Of a stretch of DNA of 60,906 nucleotides, positions 16,560 to 24,968 are shown one piece after another (the first letter of the stretch is position 1; each line of letters begins with the position of its first letter). The DNA is from Terriglobales bacterium (GTDB lineage: Bacteria > Acidobacteriota > Terriglobia > Terriglobales > Acidobacteriaceae): the NCBI GenBank assembly GCA_025936825.1, contig JAICSO010000024.1, positions 1-60,906 on the forward strand. Reading direction: 5' to 3'. The notes below the pieces were generated by a model. It saw only the letters and a list, made by a program, of their open reading frames with translations. It did not search any database and was not told the DNA's origin. The position numbers were made by a program, and so were the translations under genes.

Positions 16560-18803
16560 ATGGCACCAACTGCAAAGAAACCAGAGGGGAAAATCAGCCG
16601 CAGAAATCTGATCATCATTCTCGCGGTGCCGAGCCTGCTGCTGTTCGCGGTATTGTTCTCCTTGTCGTCCGGCGACCTGAGCTTCATCAAACCGAGGACT
16701 AGCGAAGAGACGGTCGTTCTTGTCTCTTTAACCATTCTGGTTTCGCTGCTTTTTGGCGGCCTCACCTTTGTGTTACTGCGAAACCTGATCAAGGTTTTCG
16801 CGGAACGCCGACTAGGAGTGCTGGGCTCGAAGTTCCGGACTCGTTTGGTGGTTGGAAGCCTACTGCTGTCATTCGTTCCCGTCATCGTGATGTTCTGGTT
16901 TTCTTATGGGCTGATGAATCGCTCGATTGAACGTTGGTTTTCAACTCCGGTAGAAGAAGTCCGCCAGGACACCGCTTTAATGGCGCAACTGCTTTCGAAG
17001 TACGCTGCCGAAAATGCAGAGGCCGAAGCCATTTCCATCGCGGCAGCACCCACGGTTCAACATGCTTTTGAGGGGCATAGCTTTACAGGTGCTCTCGATG
17101 AACTCCGCGCTCACGAACCGACACTGCAGGGAGGATTTGCAGTTGCCCTGGACGAAAGCGGCGTTGAGGCCAGCCTGGGCGTTCCCGCGCCTTGGTCTGT
17201 GATCCGGCCGAGGATCGATCTCCAAAAGATCAATAGTGAGCATCCGCAGGTGATCTCCTGGGAAAACAAGAATTACGTTCTTGGGAACGCTGGAATTGGA
17301 GATCAAGGAAAGATTTTGGTTGCCATTCCGTTGCCGCAAAGCTTCGCAGAAACTCAGCGGCAACTTTCCGCCAGCCAACATCGATACCTGGAACTGGCAC
17401 GTGAACGGCGACAGGTCCGGCTCACGTATATGACGATCCTGATGGCGCTCACAGGACTAGTGCTGTTTGTGAGCACGTGGCTGGCTCTGTACCTGTCCAA
17501 GTTTGTGACGCGGCCAGTGGCGGCCCTCGCGGAAGCAACGCAAGAAATTTCCAAAGGAAACCTGGGCTATCGGGTGGAGGTACAGGCTACCGATGAACTA
17601 GGTGATCTCGTTACATCCTTCAATCGCATGGCGCAAGACCTGCAAGCCACACGGGCGCAGGTAGAAGCTTCGAGCCGCCAATTGGGCGCTGCCAACGTGG
17701 AATTGGAGCAGCGCCGCCGCCACATCGAAACTATTCTTGAAAGCATCCCGACCGGGGTGCTTTCGGTAGATGCGGAACTGCGAGTGAGCCATCTCAATCA
17801 CGCACTCCTGCGCATGTTGCGCCCAGCGGAGGACTCCTCCGAACTGCGGTCGCGGCTGGCCGGAACGGCATTCCACGACTTGTTCCCGGCCGAGGTGCGG
17901 GAAGATCTTGAGCCTCTACTGAGGCGCGCTGATCGCATGGGCACGACAACAACCCAGATGGAGTTTTCGGTGCAACGTGCCCCATTGAACGTGGCAGTCA
18001 CCGTGGCTACCCTCCAGCACAATGCGCAACGACTAGGTTACGTGGTGGTGTTCGAAGATCTTTCAGACTTGCTGCACGCGCAAAAGCAGGCTGCGTGGCG
18101 CGAAGTGGCGCGACGGGTGGCCCACGAGATCAAGAATCCCCTCACGCCGATTGCATTGTCAGCGGAGCGCATCATCAGACATCTCGATCGGAAACCGCCG
18201 GAACCGGCTTCTCTAGAGGTTGTGCGATCCTGCGCTACTACAATCGAGAGCGCCGTCGATACGGTGCGCACATTGGTGAATGAATTTGCCACCCTGGCCA
18301 GCTTTCCCGCTTCCAAGCCGCAACCTGCGGACATCAACACGATTGCCGAACACGCACTTTCCATGTTCAACGGCCGGCTCGACCAGATTCGTGTGCGAAC
18401 TCTGTTCGCGAATAATCTCCCAAGGGTGTTGGCAGACTCCGAAGCTATTAAGCGAGCGATCGCGAACTTAGTGGACAATGCAGCCGAAGCGGTGCAGCAA
18501 TCGATGGTGAAGGAAATCGAAATCTCCACGGCACTGGTGGCCAGCCGCGATGCCATCGAAATCAGCGTCGCGGATAGTGGGCCTGGGGTGACGCGCGAAG
18601 CCAAAGAGCGCTTGTTCCTGCCCTATTTTTCGACCAAATCGCGTGGCACCGGCCTCGGCCTGGCGATCGTGAGCCGCATCGTTGAGGACCATCACGGTTA
18701 CATTCGGGTCGAAGAGAATAAGCCCGTCGGTGCGCGGTTTGTCATTGAACTTCCGGTAGCCAGTGAGTCTGTTTCTCCGCCGCCGACCGCCACCTATGCC
18801 TAA
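16560..18803 (+). CDS. ntrY: NtrY-like sensor histidine kinase
   Basis: This is a 747-residue membrane kinase. Two or three N-terminal helices are followed by a periplasmic sensor region (about 135-285), another helix (TYMTILMALTGLVLFVSTWLALY), a HAMP domain (KFVTRPVAALAEATQEISKGNLGYRV), a PAS domain, HisKA with phospho-acceptor His522 in VAHEIKNPLTPIALSAERI, and HATPase boxes (NLVDNAAEAV, DSGPGVT, GTGLGLAIVSRIVEDHHG). The domain order and the NPLTPIALSAERI box are those of NtrY. It overlaps ntrX by 8 bases. The signal is unknown; NtrY/NtrX systems respond to nitrogen, redox or envelope cues in different phyla. Confidence 0.88.
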   Translation: MAPTAKKPEGKISRRNLIIILAVPSLLLFAVLFSLSSGDLSFIKPRTSEETVVLVSLTILVSLLFGGLTFVLLRNLIKVFAERRLGVLGSKFRTRLVVGSLLLSFVPVIVMFWFSYGLMNRSIERWFSTPVEEVRQDTALMAQLLSKYAAENAEAEAISIAAAPTVQHAFEGHSFTGALDELRAHEPTLQGGFAVALDESGVEASLGVPAPWSVIRPRIDLQKINSEHPQVISWENKNYVLGNAGIGDQGKILVAIPLPQSFAETQRQLSASQHRYLELARERRQVRLTYMTILMALTGLVLFVSTWLALYLSKFVTRPVAALAEATQEISKGNLGYRVEVQATDELGDLVTSFNRMAQDLQATRAQVEASSRQLGAANVELEQRRRHIETILESIPTGVLSVDAELRVSHLNHALLRMLRPAEDSSELRSRLAGTAFHDLFPAEVREDLEPLLRRADRMGTTTTQMEFSVQRAPLNVAVTVATLQHNAQRLGYVVVFEDLSDLLHAQKQAAWREVARRVAHEIKNPLTPIALSAERIIRHLDRKPPEPASLEVVRSCATTIESAVDTVRTLVNEFATLASFPASKPQPADINTIAEHALSMFNGRLDQIRVRTLFANNLPRVLADSEAIKRAIANLVDNAAEAVQQSMVKEIEISTALVASRDAIEISVADSGPGVTREAKERLFLPYFSTKSRGTGLGLAIVSRIVEDHHGYIRVEENKPVGARFVIELPVASESVSPPPTATYA

Positions 18804-20148
18804 TATCCTGATTGTTGATGACGAATCCGCGATTCGCGAATCCCTTCGCGGCGTGCTCGAGGACGAAGACTACAGCGTAACGGACGCGGCAAGTGGAGAA
18901 GCCTGCCTCGATCAATTGCAACAGAAGTTGTTCGACGTCGTGCTTCTCGACATATGGTTGCCTGGCATCGATGGTCTGCAGACGTTGGAGAAGATCCGTG
19001 AATTAGAGGCGGCGCCGGAAGTTATTATCATTTCCGGGCATGCCACTATTGAAACTGCAGTTCGTGCGACAAAGCTCGGCGCATTCGACTTCCTGGAAAA
19101 ACCCCTCTCCGTCGAGAAGACCCTCATCCTGGTGAAAAACGCGCTTGATGCGAAGCGGCTTCGCAACGAGAACCGCGAACTCAAGAAACAGGCAATGCGG
19201 CGCAGCGAGATCGTGGGCGAAAGCATTCCTATGAAGGCTCTCCGCCAGCAGATTCAACTGATGGCTCCGACGAACGGGCGTGTGCTGATCTTTGGCGAGT
19301 CAGGCACAGGGAAGGAATTGGTGGCTCGAGCTATTCACGCGCAAAGTCTGCGCAAGGACCAGATGTTCGTGGAAGTAAATTGCGCCGCCATCCCAGAAGA
19401 CCTGATTGAGAGCGAACTGTTCGGCCATCGGCGCGGATCATTTTCTTCGGCGGGGTCGGACAAAGAAGGCAAGTTCCTCAAAGCGCACGGTGGCACCCTA
19501 TTCATGGACGAAGTCGGAGACATGAGTTTAAAAACTCAGGCTAAGGTTCTACGTACGCTGGAAGAGCAGCGTTTCACCGCCGTGGGGAGCGATGAGCCTC
19601 TCACCGTTGATGTGCGCGTGATCGCTTCCACGAATAAGGATCTCGAAGAAGAGATCTCGCGTGGCAATTTTCGCGAGGACCTGTTTTATCGGCTGAATGT
19701 GATTCCGTTCTCCGTACCGCCTCTGCGGGAACGGAAAGAGGACATCCCACTCCTCGCTCGGCACTTTTTACGCGAGCTTTCGGCCCATTACGGGCGCAGC
19801 CGGCGAGAAATCACCGATGAGGCCATTGATACACTCATGCGTTATTCCTGGCCGGGGAACGTTCGCGAACTCCGCAACGTGATTGAGCGCATCGTGATTA
19901 TGAATCCCACGGCGACACGCTTTGATCGAAAGCATCTTCCGCCACTGGTCTATCGTGATGGCAGCCGGCGTTCCGGCAGCGAGTTTATGACACTGCATCA
20001 GGCGCGAGCGGCCTACGAACGCGACTACATCCTGAAAAAGCTCGATGACAATCACGGCAACATAAGCCGTACCGCAGAAGTATTGGGACTGGAGCGCAGT
20101 CACCTCTATCGGAAGATGAAGACGCTTGGAATTGCGGTGAAGGAGTAG
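18796..20148 (+). CDS. ntrX: NtrX-like response regulator with non-canonical GAFTGA loop
   Basis: This is a 450-residue NtrC-class protein. It has a receiver domain (LIVDDESAIRES, Asp in VVLLDIWLPG), an AAA+ domain (Walker A GESGTGKE, GGTLFMDEVGDM Walker B) and a C-terminal Fis-type HTH (NISRTAEVLGLERSHLYRKMK). The sigma-54 contact loop reads GSFSSA (residues 214-219) instead of GAFTGA, so RpoN activation is doubtful. ATG 18796 restores the receiver start; the frame is open from 18763. The next gene is convergent, ending 16 bases away. Confidence 0.88.
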   Translation: MPNILIVDDESAIRESLRGVLEDEDYSVTDAASGEACLDQLQQKLFDVVLLDIWLPGIDGLQTLEKIRELEAAPEVIIISGHATIETAVRATKLGAFDFLEKPLSVEKTLILVKNALDAKRLRNENRELKKQAMRRSEIVGESIPMKALRQQIQLMAPTNGRVLIFGESGTGKELVARAIHAQSLRKDQMFVEVNCAAIPEDLIESELFGHRRGSFSSAGSDKEGKFLKAHGGTLFMDEVGDMSLKTQAKVLRTLEEQRFTAVGSDEPLTVDVRVIASTNKDLEEEISRGNFREDLFYRLNVIPFSVPPLRERKEDIPLLARHFLRELSAHYGRSRREITDEAIDTLMRYSWPGNVRELRNVIERIVIMNPTATRFDRKHLPPLVYRDGSRRSGSEFMTLHQARAAYERDYILKKLDDNHGNISRTAEVLGLERSHLYRKMKTLGIAVKE

Positions 20149-20164
20149 GTTTCAGGTTTCAGGC

Positions 20165-21466
20165 CTACTCGTGGGCTGGTTCGGGAAAGGCCTCCACTCC
20201 ACGGCGGGTAAACTCGAACAGCACATTCCATTCCCTTGAACTACCTGCAGCCGGCGTGAACTGCCACTGTTTGGCAGCTTCCATCGAGAGGCGGGAGAAA
20301 TACTTGCTTGGCCCGGGCGAGGTGAAACGCGCCTCCGAAACATTGCCAGAGGGATCGACGCCCAGACGCATTCGCACCTTGATGTGGCCCTGAATCGTCC
20401 TAAGTGCGCCAGCGGAGGGGGTCGGCAGCACACGACGCACAACTCCATTGGGCGCGGCGGGCGCTGCCGGTGCAGCCGGCGTTTCTGCCGCGGGTGCTTG
20501 TGTTGCAGAAGTCGCTCCCGTCTGTGCACTTGGAGTCGCTTGCTGATGCGTCCCCTTGACAACAAGCAGGATTGCGATGACCACTGCCACCGCGATCAGC
20601 GCAATCACGAGCGGCTTCAATTTGGAGGAGGCTGGCTCCCGGTCTACAACTTCCTCCACCTTCACTGGCGCTGGTTGGGCGGTCTCCCGGGGCACCGGGG
20701 GCTGCATGCCGATAGCGGCAGCAACCTCACGAATTGTCCAGCGCCTTGCGGCATCGTTTACGAGGCAGTGACTCGCGACTTCGGCGTACGGTTTGGGCAA
20801 ATTTGCCGCTGAACCAATGCTGGAAGGCGCATGTTGTGTCAGCGACTCCACGAGCGTGGCACCCAGATTCCAGATATCAGTGCCCGGCGAGATCTGACCC
20901 GACGAGAGTTCGGGGGCGCCATAATGATTCGACAGAGTTTTCGGAGCTGCCCCAGGGCCGCAGACGCAATCCGTTGAAAGCTTCAACTGGTCGCCAACCG
21001 CCATGACGTTCGCGGGCCGGAGATCGCCATGAATCAGACCCTGATCATGCAAATATCCCAGCGCGGACACCGTTGGACGCAGCATGATGTCCGTTTCACT
21101 GGCGGTCAGCGCACGATGAGGAAGAACTTGAGCCAAGCTTTCGTCCGCGAATTCAGTGACTACGTAAAGAAGTTCGCGTCCAGAAAGCCAGCAACGCCCG
21201 CCGTCGAAAACCTGCAGCAGGTGCGGATGTGAGAGCTGTGCTGCGCGCTTCCAATTGGCCACCAGAATATCGCCATCGGAAGCACTCGCAACGACCAGCT
21301 TGATGGCAGCCTTGCTCTTTGTGCCCGTTGGAACTTGTGTGAGGAAGACAGCAGTCGAATCCGATCCCCCCAAGTACTGCTGCAAGGGGAACCGCGCGTT
21401 TACGGTTTGTCCGACCCAGTCTTTTCCAAGTTCCACAGTTTTGCCCGGAATTACTGCTGCCCGCAT
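20165..21466 (-). CDS. eukaryotic-type protein kinase-like protein fused to a TonB C-terminal domain
   Basis: This is a 433-residue protein. Residues 20-260 resemble a Hanks-type Ser/Thr kinase: a glycine-poor P-loop (YLGGSDSTAVF), AAIKLV lysine, HGDLRPANV catalytic loop, GAPELSS (APE box) and DIWNLGATLVE. The magnesium-binding DFG triplet is not recognisable (LKLSTDCVCG), so activity is uncertain. A single membrane helix (LVIALIAVAVVIAILLVV, about 290) is followed by an Ala/Pro-rich linker and a TonB-C-like domain (HIKVRMRLGVDPSGNVSEARF...AAKQWQFTPA). In the inner membrane, the kinase half would be cytoplasmic and the TonB-like half periplasmic. It lies 105 bases downstream of the carrier-protein gene on the same strand and may end that operon. 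Confidence 0.75.
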   Translation of the reverse strand: MRAAVIPGKTVELGKDWVGQTVNARFPLQQYLGGSDSTAVFLTQVPTGTKSKAAIKLVVASASDGDILVANWKRAAQLSHPHLLQVFDGGRCWLSGRELLYVVTEFADESLAQVLPHRALTASETDIMLRPTVSALGYLHDQGLIHGDLRPANVMAVGDQLKLSTDCVCGPGAAPKTLSNHYGAPELSSGQISPGTDIWNLGATLVESLTQHAPSSIGSAANLPKPYAEVASHCLVNDAARRWTIREVAAAIGMQPPVPRETAQPAPVKVEEVVDREPASSKLKPLVIALIAVAVVIAILLVVKGTHQQATPSAQTGATSATQAPAAETPAAPAAPAAPNGVVRRVLPTPSAGALRTIQGHIKVRMRLGVDPSGNVSEARFTSPGPSKYFSRLSMEAAKQWQFTPAAGSSREWNVLFEFTRRGVEAFPEPAHE

Positions 21467-21571
21467 AACCGAGCATTGTAAGCCAGCAAAGCATCAAGGA
21501 ATGCTGTGAAAATCAGCCGGAAGTGCAAGGAGCCACTCGGCAGGACGGCATGGGCATTCGGCCGGTTGGAC

Positions 21572-21814
21572 TCAGGCCGATTCGCCGCGAGCTTTGCGGA
21601 TGGCACTGGCCAGGGTCTGCACGCTCTCAAAATCTTTGGGGCTGCCCGAGGTCAGCAGCGTAACGCCATATTGCTGCTCGATAAAGCCGAGGATCTGCAG
21701 GAGACCAAGAGAATCGACTTTGCCGGAGGAAATCAGCAGTTCGGTTTCGGTGACGCCGCCTTCCGGCACGACATCGCGGGAGATGAATTCCGTCAGATCG
21801 TTTTCGATGCTCAC
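21572..21814 (-). CDS. stand-alone peptidyl/acyl carrier protein
   Basis: This is an 80-residue carrier with the phosphopantetheine Ser35 in KVDSLGLLQILGFIEQQYG. The acidic helix 2 and length are typical of free ACP/PCPs. The GTG start at 21814 has a GGAG upstream. It follows the stand-alone adenylation gene by 63 bases on the same strand, so it is most likely loaded by that A domain and then serves the stand-alone condensation proteins in trans. The motif is DSL rather than the GGHSL of the modular T domains in this window, which puts it in a different carrier subfamily. Confidence 0.85.
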   Translation of the reverse strand: MSIENDLTEFISRDVVPEGGVTETELLISSGKVDSLGLLQILGFIEQQYGVTLLTSGSPKDFESVQTLASAIRKARGESA

Positions 21815-21877
21815 TCTTTTTTGCTCCAGTCATATTTTCGCCCACCCCGCGGATGGAGGAAATGCCAGCCTTGATAC

Positions 21878-23497
21878 CTACTTTGCCGCAGCAGTCGCCA
21901 CTCGGCTCTGCCACTCGCGCAGCAGCAGTTGCCGATCGGTTTTGCCGGTCGAAGTGAGCGCCATGGACTCACGAATTTCAATTTGCTCCGGCACCATATA
22001 CGTCGGAAGAAAACGGCTGCAATGCGCGCGGAGTTGGTTGGGGTCAGGTTTCTGCCCTGCCCTGGCAACCACGGACGCAACAATTCGGTTTCCGACCTCC
22101 GGATCAGGAACAGGAACGGCAATCGCTTCGAGAATCTCGGGATGTCCTGACAAAACACTCTCGATCTCGCCGAGTTCGATGCGGAACCCGCGACTCTTTA
22201 CCATGTGATCGCGACGGCCGAGGAACTCGTAATTGCCATCGGGTTGCAGTTTGACGAAATCACCCGTGCAGTAAGCCAGACCATTCGCGTTCGAGTCCTT
22301 GCGAGGGTCCGGCACCAGAGTCGCGGCAGTTCGCTTCGGATCATTCCAGTAGCCGCTCATCAGATTGCCGCCCTTCGCCCACAGCACACCTTCCGCACCT
22401 TCCCCCACGACCTCTCCGGCATCATTCAGAACAAATGTCTCCATGTGCTCGCAGGCTTTGCCGATGGAAATCGGCGCGGTGCGGTCTTCCGGGATTGTCG
22501 GAGGCACCTCGTAGTAGGTGCAGACGTTCGTCTCGGTGGGACCGAAAAGATTGAACAGCCCAACATTCGGAAGTGCCCGACGCAAGCGCCGTAGCTGAGG
22601 CGTAGGAAAAACTTCGCCTGCGAAAAAAAGTATTCGAAGAGTCGGCAGCCCTTGTTTCTCGATTTCGCCGGCATTCAGCATGGAGACCAGGATGGAAGGG
22701 ACGGAATACCACACCGTCATCTTCGTTTCTGTAATCAGCTTCACCAAGTGCGCCGCAAGCATCCCTTCGAGACTTGAAATCAAGCGTAGGCTCGCGCCTG
22801 AGCCAAGCGAGGCGTAGAGATCTGAAATGGAGAGATCAAAGTGAAAGGGGGCATGGCTGGAAAAGATGTCATCTGGCGTAATCGCAAACCGGTCTTGCAC
22901 CCAGTTCGTGAACGCAAGGCCCGACAGATGGGTGTGGATCACGCCCTTTGGCGTTCCCGTCGATCCGGAGGTATAGAGGATATAAGCCAGGTCTTCTGGA
23001 TGAACTTCGGGCAGCGGGATTGACTTCCGCGCCACAGCGGAAGCGAAAGATTCCAAGGCGAGATCCGGCGGCAGGTGAGCAGCCGTGATCGCATCTTCGG
23101 CGGCTTCAACGATCACTTTGCGCGGCGATAAACCCTGGAGAAATTCTCCGAGCGACGCGAGCCGAGGCTGGTCAGCAATGATGGCTGCGAATCCGCAGTC
23201 CTCCGCGATGGTGCGGCAACGACGCCAGGGTGCGCGAGGATCCAGAGGAACGTAAGCCGCACCCGCCGCCATGGTGCCGAGAATCGCCTGCACGCAATTC
23301 GGAGTTTTGTCCTTCCATATGCCGACGCGATCACCTCGGCCAACTCCGGCCTCGTGCAATGAAGCGGCAATTCCTTGGGCCCGAGAGATGAGCTCACCAT
23401 AGGTGCAGGAAGCATCGGCGTTCCAGATTGCCGTTTTCGAGGAAGGTACCCGGCCAGCCGCATCGCGCACCAGTCCCCATAAAGATTGAGCTTTCAT
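21878..23497 (-). CDS. stand-alone amino acid adenylation enzyme (possible prolyl-AMP ligase)
   Basis: This is a 539-residue ANL enzyme with all A-domain cores: ILYTSGSTGTPKG (A3), FHFDLSISDLY (A4), FGPTET (A5), YCTGD (A7), RGFRIELGEIE (A8) and the A10 lysine in TSTGKTDRQ. It has no carrier or condensation domain. Reading the ten code positions by eye gives D-L-S-Y-F-A-L-V-C-K. This is close to the D-L-L-Y-L-A-L-x-C pattern that I recall for free-standing prolyl-carrier ligases such as PltF/RedM types, but the assignment needs a database check. ATG 23497 is preferred over a TTG seven codons upstream. It lies between a condensation gene and a free carrier gene in one minus-strand operon. Confidence 0.85.
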   Translation of the reverse strand: MKAQSLWGLVRDAAGRVPSSKTAIWNADASCTYGELISRAQGIAASLHEAGVGRGDRVGIWKDKTPNCVQAILGTMAAGAAYVPLDPRAPWRRCRTIAEDCGFAAIIADQPRLASLGEFLQGLSPRKVIVEAAEDAITAAHLPPDLALESFASAVARKSIPLPEVHPEDLAYILYTSGSTGTPKGVIHTHLSGLAFTNWVQDRFAITPDDIFSSHAPFHFDLSISDLYASLGSGASLRLISSLEGMLAAHLVKLITETKMTVWYSVPSILVSMLNAGEIEKQGLPTLRILFFAGEVFPTPQLRRLRRALPNVGLFNLFGPTETNVCTYYEVPPTIPEDRTAPISIGKACEHMETFVLNDAGEVVGEGAEGVLWAKGGNLMSGYWNDPKRTAATLVPDPRKDSNANGLAYCTGDFVKLQPDGNYEFLGRRDHMVKSRGFRIELGEIESVLSGHPEILEAIAVPVPDPEVGNRIVASVVARAGQKPDPNQLRAHCSRFLPTYMVPEQIEIRESMALTSTGKTDRQLLLREWQSRVATAAAK

Positions 23498-23536
23498 ATC
23501 TTGTGGAATCCCCAACAAAATTGCTGCTGCTTGCTG

Positions 23537-24952
23537 CTACCGCGCCGCCGCTTTCTGCAGCATGCGCGAGCGGACTTCGTTGATGACTTCCAGATCTGTA
23601 AGGGGGACATCTGGATGTTCTACTAGGGTACGCAATACTCGTTCATAGTCGACGGCCATGTGCGCAATAGTGTCTTCTCTAAACAGATCGGTGCTGTATT
23701 CGAAGAACCCGGCTGCCCCACCGGTAGCGACAAGCTCAAGCGACAAATCAAATTTTGAGGTGCCGTTATCGATCCATTCGGGAGGCGACACCTCCAAGCT
23801 ATGCAACGCAAGCACAGGCACAGGCTCTTTTACGACTCGGAAATTGACTTGAAAGAGCGGCATGCGCCCTGCGGCACGCGGAGGGCGGACAATCTCAACC
23901 AGTTTGTCGAACGGCAGGTCGGCATGAGCGATCGCTCCCAGCACTACCCGGCTCACCCTTCCCAGCAATTGACGAAAGTTCGGACTTCCAGAGAGATCGC
24001 TGCGCAACACCAGCGTATTCACAAAGAAACCGATCATCGGCTCAATTTCCGCTCGACGGCGGCGAGCGATGGGCGATCCCACGCAAATGTCGGTTGCACC
24101 GGTGCAGCAGTGCAAAAATACATTGAAGGCCCCGAACAAACTCATAAACGGCGTGACGCCGCTCTGGAGACTCAATGCCTTCGCGGCATCGAGCAATTCG
24201 CCCGAAAGCACCATTGGGTAGCGCTTCCCGCCGCGACTCGGAACAGGTGGACGGGGAAAATCGGCCGGCAAACCCAGATCGACTGGGACATCTTTCAACT
24301 GTTCTTTCCAGAAGGCGCCAAGCCGGTCCAGCATCTCACCTTGCAAGAACTGACGCTGCCAGAGCGCGAAATCAGAAAACTGGATTGGCAGTTCCGGCAG
24401 CTCGGGCTTTTTTCCGGCCGCAAAATGCGCATAGAGTTCTGCAACTTCGCCGTACATCAGCGCCGTGGAACGAAACTCCCAAGCAACGTGATGGGAAACG
24501 TGGAGGAATATCCACTCGTTCTCGTCCATGCGCAGCAGCACACCCCGAAGCATGAGATCGCGAGCCAGATTGAACCCGCGGACGGATTCCTTTTTCAACA
24601 ATAGCCGAGCTTTCGAGCCTCGCTCTTCAGGTTTGAGGCGTCGAAGATCAAACGTCTTCAATTCGACTTTCCAGGGATCCGCCAGCACCGGCACCGGCAA
24701 GCCGTCCAAGTTGTCAAAAGTCGTTCGCAGAATTTCGTGTCGGCCGACGAGAGCGTCAAGTGACTTCTGCAGAGCGACAACGTCCAGTGGCCCGCGAATG
24801 GTCATGGCGTAAGGAATGTTGTAGGTCGGATCAGCCGGCGAAAGCTGATCAAGAAACCACAGGCGCTGCTGCGAAAACGACAGTGGACAGGGGTCTCCCG
24901 GTGCGCGGCGCGTAATCGCGTAGCTGCGCACTTCACCCACGGTTCGGGTCAC
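23537..24952 (-). CDS. stand-alone condensation-like protein with HHVAWE active site
   Basis: This is a 471-residue single NRPS condensation domain. C1 (LSFSQQRLWFLDQLSP), C2 (RHEILRTTF), C4, C5 (FFVNTLVLRSDL) and C7-like segments are present. The catalytic C3 motif, normally HHxxxDG, is H154-H155-V-A-W-E-F: the general-base histidine is kept, the structural Asp is Glu and the Gly is Phe. The protein begins at a GTG. It sits 16 bases after a paralogous condensation gene and 39 bases before the stand-alone A gene. Like its paralogues at 24969 and at the N terminus of 33517, it has a QVNFRV strand near the end. It could be a trans-acting C domain or a non-catalytic recruiting domain. Confidence 0.85.
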   Translation of the reverse strand: MTRTVGEVRSYAITRRAPGDPCPLSFSQQRLWFLDQLSPADPTYNIPYAMTIRGPLDVVALQKSLDALVGRHEILRTTFDNLDGLPVPVLADPWKVELKTFDLRRLKPEERGSKARLLLKKESVRGFNLARDLMLRGVLLRMDENEWIFLHVSHHVAWEFRSTALMYGEVAELYAHFAAGKKPELPELPIQFSDFALWQRQFLQGEMLDRLGAFWKEQLKDVPVDLGLPADFPRPPVPSRGGKRYPMVLSGELLDAAKALSLQSGVTPFMSLFGAFNVFLHCCTGATDICVGSPIARRRRAEIEPMIGFFVNTLVLRSDLSGSPNFRQLLGRVSRVVLGAIAHADLPFDKLVEIVRPPRAAGRMPLFQVNFRVVKEPVPVLALHSLEVSPPEWIDNGTSKFDLSLELVATGGAAGFFEYSTDLFREDTIAHMAVDYERVLRTLVEHPDVPLTDLEVINEVRSRMLQKAAAR

Positions 24953-24968
24953 GGCTTGGGACGTCGGG

